This document shows, piece after piece, positions 52,501-63,398 of a DNA stretch of 64,000 nt (positions within the stretch are counted from its first letter, which is position 1; each line of letters starts with the position of its first letter). The notes below the pieces were generated by a model. The model had not been told where the DNA came from. It did not search any database and worked only from the letters and a program-made list of their open reading frames with translations. The stretch is from NCBI RefSeq assembly GCF_001949145.1, contig NW_019091398.1, forward strand, positions 1,340,213-1,404,212, in the 5' to 3' direction. This DNA comes from Acanthaster planci. Its lineage: Eukaryota; Echinodermata; Asteroidea; Valvatida; Acanthasteridae. Both the position numbers and the translations under genes were made by a program.

Positions 52501-54269
52501 GTAGCAAACTATTCGCCAAACTCCTAAATGCATTAGAACACTTCAATCTGATATAGGGGACTCTGCATGCAGTGTTCGTGAAATTCATTACTATCTCCAA
52601 AGTGATTCACGAGTGAAGCGTGTCCATAATTTACGTAATGATAACTGCTTGCCCGTTTTTCTGCTTTTACAGTGCGGTGAATGACGGACAGGCAGAAAGG
52701 GACACGACTATTTATTTCCTGCTGCCTACCCCCACAATTTCCTACTAATGCCTTTTTGACCAAAACTGACAAGTTCAAGAAAGCACAAGAGTGCGCTGAA
52801 CCCCTAGATATAATCGTGTGATCCAAAGACCAGGACTGGCGGCCGGGGGCCTCAAAGTAGTCCTTAAACTATGGGGGAGGGTAATCGCGGCAGAACGGAA
52901 AACTTTCTGATAACAATGAACCTGGCACAGACAGCAAGGATTATATTCTCATCCCAGCTTCGTTTTCATTCGTTCCGGTTTCATTTTAATTTGCCTGTAC
53001 TTTTTATGTGGGGATCTCCTGTCCATGCTTGTCTACTTTCACTATAAATGAATTAAAATGTGTAACATTCTTTTGTTAAATTGTAGATTGTGGATCAAAA
53101 TATATCACAGAGTAAGACGCATGTGAAGTTTTGTGGTTTAAAATATTAGATAGAATAATGTCGCAAGCTGGGCCTAGAGTCAAGGGTTCTTGTGTGTTGC
53201 CACTTCACCTAAATAGTCAACACTTTCTTTCCGCTTACAGAGGTCAGACACCAATCGCGGCGACCGCGGACCATAAATAAACTGGCAACCTGTTCTGTTT
53301 GCTTCGTCATATTTATCACTCGGGTTACAACAAAGGAACGTCTAGTCGCCCAGTTAACGATATTCACAAAATTTAAGTGGATCTGAATTATCTTAAATCA
53401 CAATCGCGGCGAGGTGGATCGCGTGAAATATTGACAAGACTCAAGTGTGATTACTAACTTCCATAAAGCCCTACATTCAAAACATTTAAGTTCCAGTTTG
53501 ACAAAAAATAACAAAAGATGTGATACAGTAAAAGATCAATATCAGCGCCCACGAAAACGCTCAAACACGAGTTGACCAAGGCATGCCCCATAATAATGTT
53601 GCACGTACGGCCGCGTTTTCCAAAACAAATGACATGCACAGGCGCGGCAGAGGCTTGGTGGGGTTGAGGTCAAACGTTTGTAAAGTTTATATAATTTATA
53701 AGGAAACTAAAATACCTGCAGCGAATATCATACTCTATATACTAACAGACACCTCAAGAGTACAGCGGCTTTAACTAAACAGCAATGTACCCCATTTGGT
53801 TTGGGTAGTAATTAATGGTATGGCGAAGCAATATTCAATCAAGTGCATGTGTAGAAGGAATTAAGGTGGTCCAACACTTTACACTCACACAAAGACGGTA
53901 AGCTCGCGGACACTGACCATGTGGAAACTATAGGAAATATGTACACTGTGTACAAGGATCAATGTTCCGAAATTATAATCAAAGCTAGAATAGTGCGCAA
54001 TTATTTTCAAATTGCAAAGGTTGAAGCAAACTTTGGAAACGTTTACTACAAAATGTCGTCACAGTGCCATTATACTATCACGGACCATTGGTTCCCTAAC
54101 ACAAGTTAAACTAGTAGGCACTGTACGCTACTGCGTGTAGGCTACAGAAGAGAAAGTTAAAACAACGAAACAAACAAGCAGTGCCATACTCACTGGGTGG
54201 TACCCGCTGTGCCACAGTTGTCACGAGTTTCAGAAAGAAACCCAGAAGTGTGAGAAATGACATCGCCAT
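46263..54269 (-). CDS. SRCR-somatomedin B, Methuselah-like seven-helix receptor (5 exons)
   Basis: Five exons (54,269-54,194; 50,629-50,240; 49,752-49,414; 49,083-46,856; 46,550-46,263) join with phases 1,1,1,0 into 1,106 residues without a break. Order: signal peptide (1 to about 22), SRCR domain (27-156), second SRCR (157-268), somatomedin B (280-327), a duplicated CNG-containing cysteine module (about 345-520), a further Cys-rich stretch, then a membrane-proximal region ending DEFVLLPDGSVVVC (773-786). The seven helices run from about 803 to 1,075, with the tail after that. The LRN...NL (TM1-2) and GVTWVFGF (TM6) motifs place it in the secretin/adhesion class. No HLT/S autoproteolysis motif is seen; the pre-helix sequence is closer to Methuselah-like receptors. 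It should sit in the plasma membrane, coupling an unknown ligand to G proteins. The first intron (about 3.6 kb) shows no further SRCR exon by eye. Confidence 0.88.
46856..49083 (-). CDS. receptor exon 4: somatomedin B, CNG modules, helices 1-5
   Basis: A 2,228-base exon entered in phase 1 (acceptor AATGCAG) and left in phase 0 (AGG|GTAACT). It starts with a somatomedin B domain with the family's Cys spacing (C-x3-C, C-x-C-x3-C-x5-CC-x6-C) but a longer second loop of 16 residues. Next come two CNG modules (YCAICNG near 48,670; HCAMCNG near 48,375), then GQIFDPFLERC, the stalk and helices 1-5. Many N-x-S/T sites mark the extracellular part. Confidence 0.9.
49414..49752 (-). CDS. receptor exon 3: second SRCR domain
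   Basis: The acceptor is CTGACAG and the donor ACTG|GTGAGC, phase 1 on both sides, 339 bases. Visible SRCR landmarks are FELRLVE, GRCSPQDEWRAIC, ACRELGFSDYAV, then IGCIGNETSLTECQH and a final C near the exon end. This is the better conserved of the two SRCR domains. Confidence 0.88.
50240..50629 (-). CDS. receptor exon 2: first SRCR domain
   Basis: The acceptor is TCCCACAG and the donor CAG|GTGTGA, phase 1 on both sides, 390 bases. The start RLSIDQLDVQLVMGSS, then GRVLIRW, PWTAVCHDFF, CRRMGY and a late CSLE fit an SRCR fold. The beginning is typical and the end more diverged. A phase 1-1 exon is the usual unit for shuffled extracellular domains. Confidence 0.82.
50630..54193 (-). other. first intron of the receptor gene
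   Basis: About 3.56 kb without recognisable exons on the minus strand and no long open frame on either. It may hold enhancers, but none can be pointed to from sequence. Confidence 0.6.
54194..54269 (-). CDS. receptor exon 1: start and signal peptide
   Basis: It encodes MAMSFLTLLGFFLKLVTTVA and then QRVPP: a short hydrophobic segment and a small-residue cleavage site near Ala20. The donor is A|GTGAGT, phase 1. A second ATG two codons later could also start. The 5' untranslated region and promoter are not resolved. Confidence 0.8.
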
Positions 54270-54274
54270 CGGAC

Positions 54275-57200
54275 TGCGCTTGGTTTAAACCATCAAGCAG
54301 CTCCGTGTTGCAATGATCGACCAGTACGTGTCAGTTTACAATCCTGTTCTGTCCCAGTTCTGTGTGCCGAAGGCCGTACGTATTTGATGAAAGGTTGATC
54401 AGATTCCAAGCTGAACACGCAGCTCAGTAGCCAAGGTCTTTGGGAGAGGTCATAGGTGCGCCTGCGCTTTGTTCGGCTTCGACGCCGTGCGCAATGTTAC
54501 TGAGGTTAAAGCAGGCTCCAATGACGTAATTCCGTCATGGAGCACACAGGACTGCCTGGCCAAGGGTAACGGAAATGTTTGAGGCAAGAATAACAGCCTC
54601 CGGTCAGTTGAGATGAGAATGATTCTGAGATAAACAAACTCTACTGATCGAAAAAAATTAACAAGTCAATAAAAGATAAATAAACAAACCAAACATTAAC
54701 ACACCTTCAATGGAAATCAAGATCTCATAAAAAAACACACCCACGGATTCTAAATGACAGTGATCGGCGAGAAGAAATCTCTGAAGGGTTGTATGTATTC
54801 AGCTCTGCATTGTTATGCGTTAGCTCACACAGATCCATGTTTTACAGTGGTGTGTCTGTGTGTCGTTAGTCGTGTTAGCCTTCGTTTGTGTACGGGCCTT
54901 TCGGACTTAGAAGTTGACGGGAGCTGTGCCCACAGAAGAATCTATATCGATGAAGGGACGGTCTCCCAACTTCTATAGTAATTAAAATACGATGAAAAGC
55001 GTGGTTAACTTGAGTGTACTGAATTATGGACCGTCATAAAGAACTCGCGTTGTACGTCATTCTGGGAAAATATTCAGTTGCCAAACACTGCAGACCTGAT
55101 AAAAACGGACGATTAAGACTGTAGACTGCTAGCTTATTTGATAATTTCCATTATTGAAACTGTGACTTTAAAAATTTAAGTTGATCATGTTTTATTTACC
55201 TTTACACGAATGCCCATGTTGGAGGAGCACGATGCGCCTTTTCAAATCCACGTCTAGAAAAGATATCTTGCCCGAAGTGTTGCTGACCATAAACACGAAT
55301 GAAGGCGCGATCTTGTTCACAAAACAAAACCTGAATCGGACTGTAAGTACAAATATAGTTTTACCGAGAAAACAAACGCAGCATCAGGCATAATTTTATT
55401 CAGTTACAAGGAAGTGTCGATGCTTGTTTCAGATTTACATCTTCAATTACGGCTGTCAGTCTGTAAACGTCTTGAGGCTATGCAATACGAAAGCTGCCCT
55501 TTGTTTAGCTCAAATAAAAATCAGTATTTATTTAAAGAAGAAACACATAATTTTCTTATTTGAACAGAAGACACACCAGGAAACAATATATCATAATGCG
55601 TTCATTGGGAATTCAATTAATTAATTCAAGTCGTTCTTGAACATTCCCTCTTTGGTGTGGTTTCGATTTGGCTTGAAAATTAGGAGATGCTTTTACCTTG
55701 AGAAAGACAGCAGGAAAACATCCGAAGAGAAGCTAATTGATCAAATGTTGTCAACTTAGTTAACAAGGAATTTGGCAGTGCTACTTTTGCAATTAAAGGT
55801 CTCATTTTGACCCTTGGTTTTTTTCGAGCATTTAATTAGAAATATAAAAAAAAACTTTAGAAATCTTTCGCTTTTGATAGTCCACAGCACAGAAGGAGGT
55901 TTCACGAAAAGTCATATCACTGTGATGACCTTAATTACTGTGCTTGCAGAAAATGAATGCAGGGGTGAAGACTATGAACTCGTTCGGGATGTCGAGGAAA
56001 CACGCCATGTCTTCATCTACCGGAATACCAAAAAAGTACATGACGGAATTAGTGCTTCTAGATAAGTTTATCCGTTTATCTAAACTTGACAAATGAACTC
56101 TGGACGGACACATCTAGATGGGTATCTGTGCCCATGACACTAAAACAATACTGCAAAACGTGTAACGTATGATTCTGGGACGTAACTGGGTTGAGTCATG
56201 CTCGTTTGCTTTAGGAATCTCGCTTGTTGGCGCACTTATTGTTCGAGGATGTGTTTGTAACAATAACTATTATGAGCGTGAATAGGGGTGGTGGATGACC
56301 AGGAGGAACAGAGAAAGGGACATGGCTCAGGACTGGTGTTCCTCAGCCATTCCGATAAAATTAGATTTCAATGGACCCGTGCTCCCTTTGAAATTCGGTG
56401 GTATTATCATCGTCTCTTTCGGTAGGTTAACAGAGATTGCATATTTTTTTCCATTTTTTATGAAGTCTATTATAACATGAGCAAAATACTGGACGTATGA
56501 ATGTATATGTAGGCAGGTTGCTCCTCTATTCTATTCTAACTGAAATGAGAGAATGTCGAAAGCTCATCAATAAACTATAAACTGCATCTTTAAAGACAAT
56601 AGCATGAAAATCAAACCTGCATTGCATCTGTCCATTTTCTTTGAAAGCAACACTAAACGTTAATGCATACTATTGAGTTGCCTATGAGGTATCTACCGCT
56701 AATTGAGCTTAACCCATTCACTTTTTTTGAAGTCGTACGGTTCCATTTTTCTCCTTTTTTCCGGACAATCATTCTCCGGGCCATTTTTCAACATCGTAAG
56801 ACAAATGAACTTGAAAGTTGGTATGAACATCAAATTTGATAATTTTAATCTTTAACATCCGTAAGAATACCTCGTCTTGCTTTTTGCAGCCAGTAATAGA
56901 TTAAATTAATTTAGGTTTTCATTTCTGTTGTTTATCTAACCACCATGCAAGCTGACATGAAACTGATGAAAAGCATGCACTGGATAACGTAACTGAAACT
57001 TTGTCCTGATTGCCTCCGGGAGCATGCATTTTGTTGAAAATCAAAAAGAAAATGATGCTTGGATATCCACACTCCTGCTAAATCCACCCTGTAAACACAA
57101 GAACAAAGTGAATTTGATGAAAAGCACCCGTGTTTTGTTAATTTCCAACGTTAAGTTTCTTATGTGCAAAATCGATCACTTCATCCGCACTGGTCCAGCA

Positions 57201-58770
57201 TGATTTTCACCAAGTAACGAACACAACCCTTCACTGCATGCATGCTGTAGCTGTATTCACCCATGAATTGGAAACTTCACGTGTAACACGTATAACTGCA
57301 TGACTAGATTAGAAGGTTGACAAACATACACGCAACGTCATGTAATTTGATGCATAATTACATGACGTTGCGTGTATGTTTGTCACTCAATTTTCCCGTA
57401 ATACACGTATTTCCCAAACGGAAAGATAGCATTCCTGGGACGTCCATTGCAGATGTAAAAGCTTCCAGCGACTTGCTTTCCTGTCACATTACTCCAACGT
57501 TACACTGCAAAAACTGTTTCGGCCAGGAAACACTTTTTTCTGAACACGTTGTTGTTGTCAGTTTGTAAACATGGTTAGGTGGTACATGTGTTTAAGGTTT
57601 TAATGGACATAGTGATCAGCCACTGACATTGAGACTGAATGTTTAGTATCTAAACATGCATACAAAGTGATAACGAAGTTGTGTTCACTTCCCAAACACA
57701 GTTTTTCAGCATAAAAACTCTCCACCTTAATTAACGTTCTCTTTTCATGCTTGTTATCCCAACTGCATTTACCCCTCAATCACCTGACATTTCTTGATCA
57801 CACGAATGTCTCCGTCTTATTTAATTAAAGTAGGCCTATACCTTCGTCTCTTAATTTTTTCCTCTGAGGAGATCATGAGCCTTTTTACTTTTTTGGGCAC
57901 AAAACAGTCTGGCGATTTTTCTAAGGCCCATTCCATATTTTCAAAAAATATATTTCCTGTTTTTTCCAAACAGGATTTACACCCGTTACATACACTGTTT
58001 TTGAAGGATCTGTTTAAAACGAGGTCTTGCATCCAGTGTGGCAACGAATTACGAAGTTTTGACTGGAATATGGTAGTTTGTGGTTCCAGTTAAATCGTAG
58101 TATGTTGAACTAAAATAATCAAGATACCAAAGCCCAGAACAACCGATTTAAGTGCTTGAATACATAAGCTGCTTAAAGTCAAATTATTTAAATTCAGCAC
58201 AAAATTACTCTGACGCGATCTATGTATGCGTTTCTCTCAAAGTACTCAAAACCAAGATACCAGTTTTTGCGCTAACTTGACGACATTCAATCAACTTTGA
58301 CTCAAAAAGTATATTTCCAGAATCGTTATCATGAAAAGGTACTACAAAGGAGATGAAAACATATTCACAACGGTGTGACTTCACCAGTATAATTTGATTT
58401 TGAAGCAATGCATAAATTTCACGCGGAAGCCTTTGTGGAACACAATTTACACAGGCAAATATGTCTTTGGGCTTTATTGAAACCTTTGAAGTTTGGTGAT
58501 AGTCTGAAAAGTAGGAGCAAAATGAAATAAAAACAATTATACAGTCTCTTTGGCCATCAACGTTTCCGATAAGCCATCACAATTCCCCATCATCGCAAGG
58601 GACATTGTTCATTTTCTGACTGCGCAAAAGCACTAGAATGCGACACTATAGTTTCGGCTGTACAGATTTCGTAGCCAAACTGTAGAAAGTGAGGAGAAAA
58701 CATAGACGTCTCCTTAAAATATCAGATGACATGGCCAGACATATTCGCTCTGAGACTTTGGGGGAAGGAA
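54275..58770. other. spacer between divergent loci, with one perfect hairpin
   Basis: This separates the receptor start (minus) from the GABA-B-like pseudogene (plus). No gene is supported. It must hold the receptor promoter, but no TATA box is evident just upstream of 54,269. The perfect hairpin at 57.3 kb is listed separately. Confidence 0.5.
57318..57385. repeat. perfect 29-bp-arm palindrome with 10-bp loop
   Basis: The left arm 57,318-57,346 (TGACAAACATACACGCAACG...) is an exact reverse complement of the right arm 57,357-57,385, with ten bases (TTGATGCATA) between. Transcribed, it would form a 29-pair hairpin without a single mismatch. Perfect arms suggest recent origin, conversion between arms or selection. 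It could be the remains of a mobile element's ends or a small-RNA hairpin. Confidence 0.95.
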
Positions 58771-58995
58771 AAAATGTTACTGCTTTTTTTTCCTCGTTGC
58801 GAACGCTGGCTCTCCTTGTGTCTATCAGTCCAATGTTACCAAGCTCTACCTACTTGGGTTGTACCCGGAATCCAGTCCCTTGGCAGGAGGACAGACCGCT
58901 ATATACCTGCTATCGAACCAGCAGTGACGGATGTCAACGACAATCCTGATATTCTACCGGGTTACGAGATTGTTGCCATACCAAGGGATACTCAG

Positions 58996-60458
58996 GTAAG
59001 ATATCGGTCTTTCGCAATAACGGCTGACGATAACCGTTTTTGTGGCCGTTGTTAAATGAACATTGACTCTTTTTAGATTGGAACGACATATAAAAGAAAT
59101 TGCTTTCAGCAAAATACTTCAGCGGTTCAAATCAATCCGCATGAACATGTCTCAGTCTGAGAGGGTGAATGCTCCATATGTAAGCCAATAGAAGTCACCA
59201 TTTTGTATTTTTTCCACGATGCAATAGTGATAAAATCGCCGGCATGTTGAATGGAGTCCTTTCCGTTTTTGTGGGTTCTTACTTCTGACTGAGAGGAAAT
59301 AACGATATAGGGGATAAAGAAAATATTTTGACAAGGCAAGGAGGGGTGTAGAAACGTTAATAAGTTTCAATCCGTTACATAAAGCCTCTACTCATACCTG
59401 TCTTTTGTTGCTGTTCGCTGAATACCAAAGGTGCATGGACCTTTTTGTTTGCATGGAATGTCTCATTCCGTATTTAAGGCCTTGTAGCGGGCTGCTCGGC
59501 CTCGGTCAGTGTCAGTTATGGTGAACGTGCGTGAGCACAGTTTGAAGACCGCACCCCTATTCCGATGATTGTATACATTGCTGCTGCTGGGATCTGCCTG
59601 TGGGCTGCCGGAGGTGGTTGGTTTTCGTAGCAACTGGGGTCCGTGCTAGTGTGGCAATGCTGTTTAGGGGGTGCAGCCTTGATGGCTGTGCTCACCGTTC
59701 TGCACCGACCGGGCAGTGGTCTTTATTTTTCATACAAGAAAGGGTAAGTTAAAGTCTTGTAATAGTGATTTCCTTTGCTTGACTGAGTTGTGTGTCTGTA
59801 AAACTTTAATGTTTTTGTGCATGGCTATCTTATTAATTTTGTTTTTCTTAGCATGGCCGTTTCTAATTTCGCTAATGCAGGCCCATTGTTTGTTTCATGT
59901 GGTGTATTTTGTTAATTAAAATAATGTAAATAATTTTATGCATTGACCAATTGTTGTGCATGTTTTCTGTGTTTGTGTTGGCAACCTCTGGTTTGTAAGA
60001 AACCTTTTTCTGATTACCAGTTATGATGATTAGTATGTGCATTTCCCTTGGCGCAGTATGACTTAATGCTTTTTCCCCTTAAAATGTATACATGTCTTCA
60101 GTTCTGAGCAGAAGGATTCAAACAAAACAAACAACTACAAAGGCTGAAGGCATGTACACGCCCTGTTTCGTTTTCATCCAAAGGCAGACTCAACTGTCCG
60201 GGTATCGTACGTTATAAGAGACAATTTGTCATTACTTCAAATTCTAAGATCACATTTCCTTTTCAAATCATTTGAGTTATAACAATGACAAGCCTAACAA
60301 AAACACTGTAAATGGTAGAAAATTGTTTTTGTTACCATGGTAACATATTTTGTATTGTGTTGTACACAAGGTTGTATAAGTTTTCATAATTAAATTGATC
60401 AAACGCTCAAACAGCAAAGTTACGACGAAGCATGGAGTTTGATGGGTTTTTTGTCCAG
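58996..60458 (+). other. first intron-like gap of the GABA-B-like pseudogene
   Basis: Bounded by CAG|GTAAGA and TTGTCCAG. It contains a GC-rich patch at 59,480-59,725 that can form short stems (for example GGTGCAG with CTGCACC at about 59,669-59,706) followed by a T-rich run. I do not recognise it. A structured RNA or a short interspersed element are possibilities without further support. Confidence 0.4.
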
Positions 60459-61378
60459 TGCAAGGGGGGCAAAGCTATGTACCGAGAGCTCTTCAACAAA
60501 AGCACTACGGTACCAAGGTCATGGTGATTGGAGGAGGCCCTAGATACCGAACCTACAGCACAAGCTTCGCACTACTGGAACCTTATTCAGGTAGAAATCT
60601 TTGACATAATTTTCCATGTTATCAAACGAGACTATGATTCTGCTTTCAACGGGATTCGTTGAATTTCTATCCGATCAAGCTTTTACAATGAGGTTTTGGC
60701 TGAATAGTAATTATGTCATAGTTTTCTTTGGTTTGCTTTGACTTCAGAGTGTTGTCGTCTCCCTTCCTTCTCTTCGTCTTTTGGTATTGTCTTTTTATTT
60801 TAGCTATTTACATGACTTTTTCGTTTTCTGCGTAGTACACATGGATTTTACTGGATGCGTTGGTGGATAAGCCTGGCAAACTACAAATTATTAATTATGG
60901 TCATTGTTACAAAACCTTGCAATTCTTTTCAATTATCGCAAAGTTTGAGAAGCTTGGGCAAACCGTTCGTTTCTTTAATTAAATCCAGAAAACATCTACT
61001 TCCTTTTGCATCCATTCTGTGTTTTGTTAAGATATCGAACGGTGCTGGCTCACCAAAGCTGTTAACTCGATCACTGTTCCCACAGTTCTTCCGTCTGTAT
61101 CCACCATGGACAAAGCTTAATGTTGCCAAGTTGGCTCTCATTAAAGGGTTTGGCTGAAAGAAAGTGGCAAAGATTTACAAGTCTGTTCCTGTGTTTCATT
61201 GGTACGTCTACTATAGACTACTGTAGCTCCTGTAAAACCAATAAAGGTTTGAGATTGACCCCTTTGGAGATAATTATTCCCCTATGCGAAAAGACAGTAA
61301 GAAATTCAGGCATCGACAAAGTTTTTTCTTGTTCACTATGGCCAGAGCAGTTTATTGTCAGATCAGCTAAGTTTTCTG

Positions 61379-61681
61379 GTCTCGGCGATCCGCAAATACA
61401 CAACAGTTTCGACCATAAATGTAATCTCCAATCGTAGCAATTCGCGAAACCCCCAACATAATACCAACCATGGAAGTCTATTTCCGGCCGTTGCGATCGG
61501 CGAAATTTAACCAACTTCCACAACTGTTTCTGGTCGTTGCGATCCGCGAAACAACAATCTATAGCATTATTATTATTCATAACCCTCCGGTAGTTGCAAT
61601 CCGCGAAGCTGAAAACTTAAGTGGTTGTACGTCATCATTGTCGCCTGTTAATTTCTCTCAAGTCGTTGCAACCAGCGCAAC
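61379..61681 (+). repeat. spaced array of a 21-bp motif, six copies
   Basis: Variants of GGTCGTTGCGATCCGCGAAA recur in the same direction near 61,379, 61,431, 61,486, 61,532, 61,589 and 61,660, with unrelated AT-richer sequence of about 25-50 bp between them. The inner four copies match best; the outer two are diverged. The array lies in the intron-like gap between pseudogene pieces 3 and 4. Its source is unknown. Protein-binding repeats of a mobile element's end are one possibility. Confidence 0.8.
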
Positions 61682-63398
61682 ACCATGACATTCAGCACAG
61701 CCAAAACAAGGTCTCAATCCCAGCATTGTACTTGGCGTGAAATAAAAGAGTGTAGAAACCAATACCTTACATCGAGTCCATCTATGTATCCAATTAATTC
61801 CCCATTACATTCACGGTCGACTGATCGAAAATATCACAATTTTATCCAAAATTGTGCCTCTTCAAAAAGTCAAACTTACTATGGACGGTTGCAAAACTAA
61901 TTGGCTACGTTTTATATACCGCTTGAGTTTAACTGATTCCCTGAAACGAGTGAACGTGATGTGAGTGTACTAGGCAGGAGGGCGAATTTGCCAAGTAGGT
62001 GACTCAGTAGAGCCGATCAAAAGCACACAATCTTGGGGAGTGCTATTGACAAATCCACCGCGGACCGGCCGCAATAAAGCGCCAAAATCAACGTACTCGC
62101 CATTCCAAGTTTTTGCTTGAGTCTGCTTCGGTACTCCAGCCCCAGTTCGTCAAAAGCTCGTCAAAGGTGGGTGGTCATGTGCATGAGACAAGGATGGCAC
62201 CACACTAACAGACATAGACGAAATCAAAGGCATGGCCGGCGGAGTAGTGCTCACACTGGCACTATAATTAGTAGTGGCAGGACCGCTGACAGACCAAAAC
62301 AGCTAATAACTGTGGTCATTCCCAACTGAAGAAAACAGACTTTTTAAAACATGGAAAAACCGACTGTCCGCCCTTTTTTGTCACAGACATTTGCTGGAAT
62401 TCCACCAAGACGCCAAAGAAGCAGGGATCGAGGTGATAGCCTCAGAGGCCTTCATTGAAAATCCCACCACGCAAGTGGAAAACCTCAAGCTACAGAATCA
62501 AATTGACACTCGTGGCACGTTTCCATTAATTTATTATCAGGGGCGTAGCGACCGTGGTGCTCGGGGGGTTGCGGCACTCCCCAATAATTAATTCGAGTTG
62601 GCAAATAGCTCGTCGGTCGGCAAGTAAATCCAAAATTGGCACATAAACGATATAAGTTGTCGGTATTTCCCCTGTGGCATGAAATATAGCTCACTTCGTG
62701 AATTTTACGCAACACGAAGTCAGCAAATTGACGCTGGCACACCCCGAAGGAAAATGCCTTTGCTTCTCTACTGTTTATAATGTGCCATATTTGAGATCAT
62801 AATCATAAACCAGTTCACTAATTAATTGTAATTTATCCACACATGCGCTTAAATGGCAAGTGAAGGCAATAAGCTTGAGCGGCCCATGGAAAATGTGCAG
62901 GGGCACAAATTTAAATGTCGTTTTCTCTTTAGCTTCTGCACTTGTTTCACTTTTATATTTGGAAAAAACAATTGAGTTCATTAGTGAACTGGTCTATTTC
63001 TCTGATTTTCGTCAGATGAAGCAAAATACAAGTAGAAACAGCATATTTCTTACGATATGCATAGGTCCGGTTTTATACCTTTTTGTAACTTTAACTACAA
63101 AGAATAGACCAATAAATTAAATGTGTAGATGTCTGTGTCAAGCAAGTGATTTAAAATCTGTCTTGTATTCTGCTGCATTCTGCTTAAATTTCATCTAAAA
63201 TTACTGAAGTTCGGTGCATGGTAATGCCTAGAATATGTTTTCCTTTCTTGCCAACTACACAGTCACTTAATGTTTCACTCTATATCCAGGGGCTCGCATC
63301 ATCGTCTCTGAGTTCTATGACAGCACGGCGAGGAGAGTTTTCTGTGAGGCCTACCACCAGAAGATGTACGGGTGCCAAATACGTGTGGATGGTTTCAG

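Larger units (their letters stand above)
58774..63398 (+). pseudogene. GABA-B-like class C receptor pseudogene, ligand-binding part
   Basis: Five exon-like pieces (58,774-58,995; 60,459-60,590; 61,032-61,201; 62,387-62,498; 63,290-63,398) read in order as the Venus-flytrap domain of a GABA-B-type receptor. In order they give KLYLLGLYP and LAGGQTA; IPAIEPAVTDVN and DILPGYE; KAMYRELF, VMVIGGGP and WNLIQ; GAGSPKL, FPQFFRLYP and KKVAKIY; DAKEAGIEVIA and VENLK; ARIIVSEFYD, VFCEAY and KYVWMVSG. The conserved words change frame inside pieces 1 and 2 (twice each) and inside piece 5. TGA (61,155-61,157) stands where the family has Trp before KK. Joining pieces 3 and 4 makes a second TGA, and piece 4 has no GT donor. 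The seven-helix part is not in the window. A pseudogene is likeliest; base-level assembly errors are the alternative. Confidence 0.75.

Noticed and set aside
58726-59055. 109-residue open frame read as one complete small gene
   Set aside because: Its end matches GABA-B-like receptors up to the donor at 58,996, and the receptor-like middle is in another frame, so it is part of the broken receptor exon.
61155-61157. Reassigned TGA read as Trp
   Set aside because: The intact genes in the window use TGA as a stop (43,244-43,246) and TGG for Trp, so a nonsense change is the simpler reading.
61379-61681. Reading the spaced motif array as a CRISPR array
   Set aside because: The surroundings are spliced animal genes, the repeats are diverged, spacer lengths are irregular and no cas genes are present.
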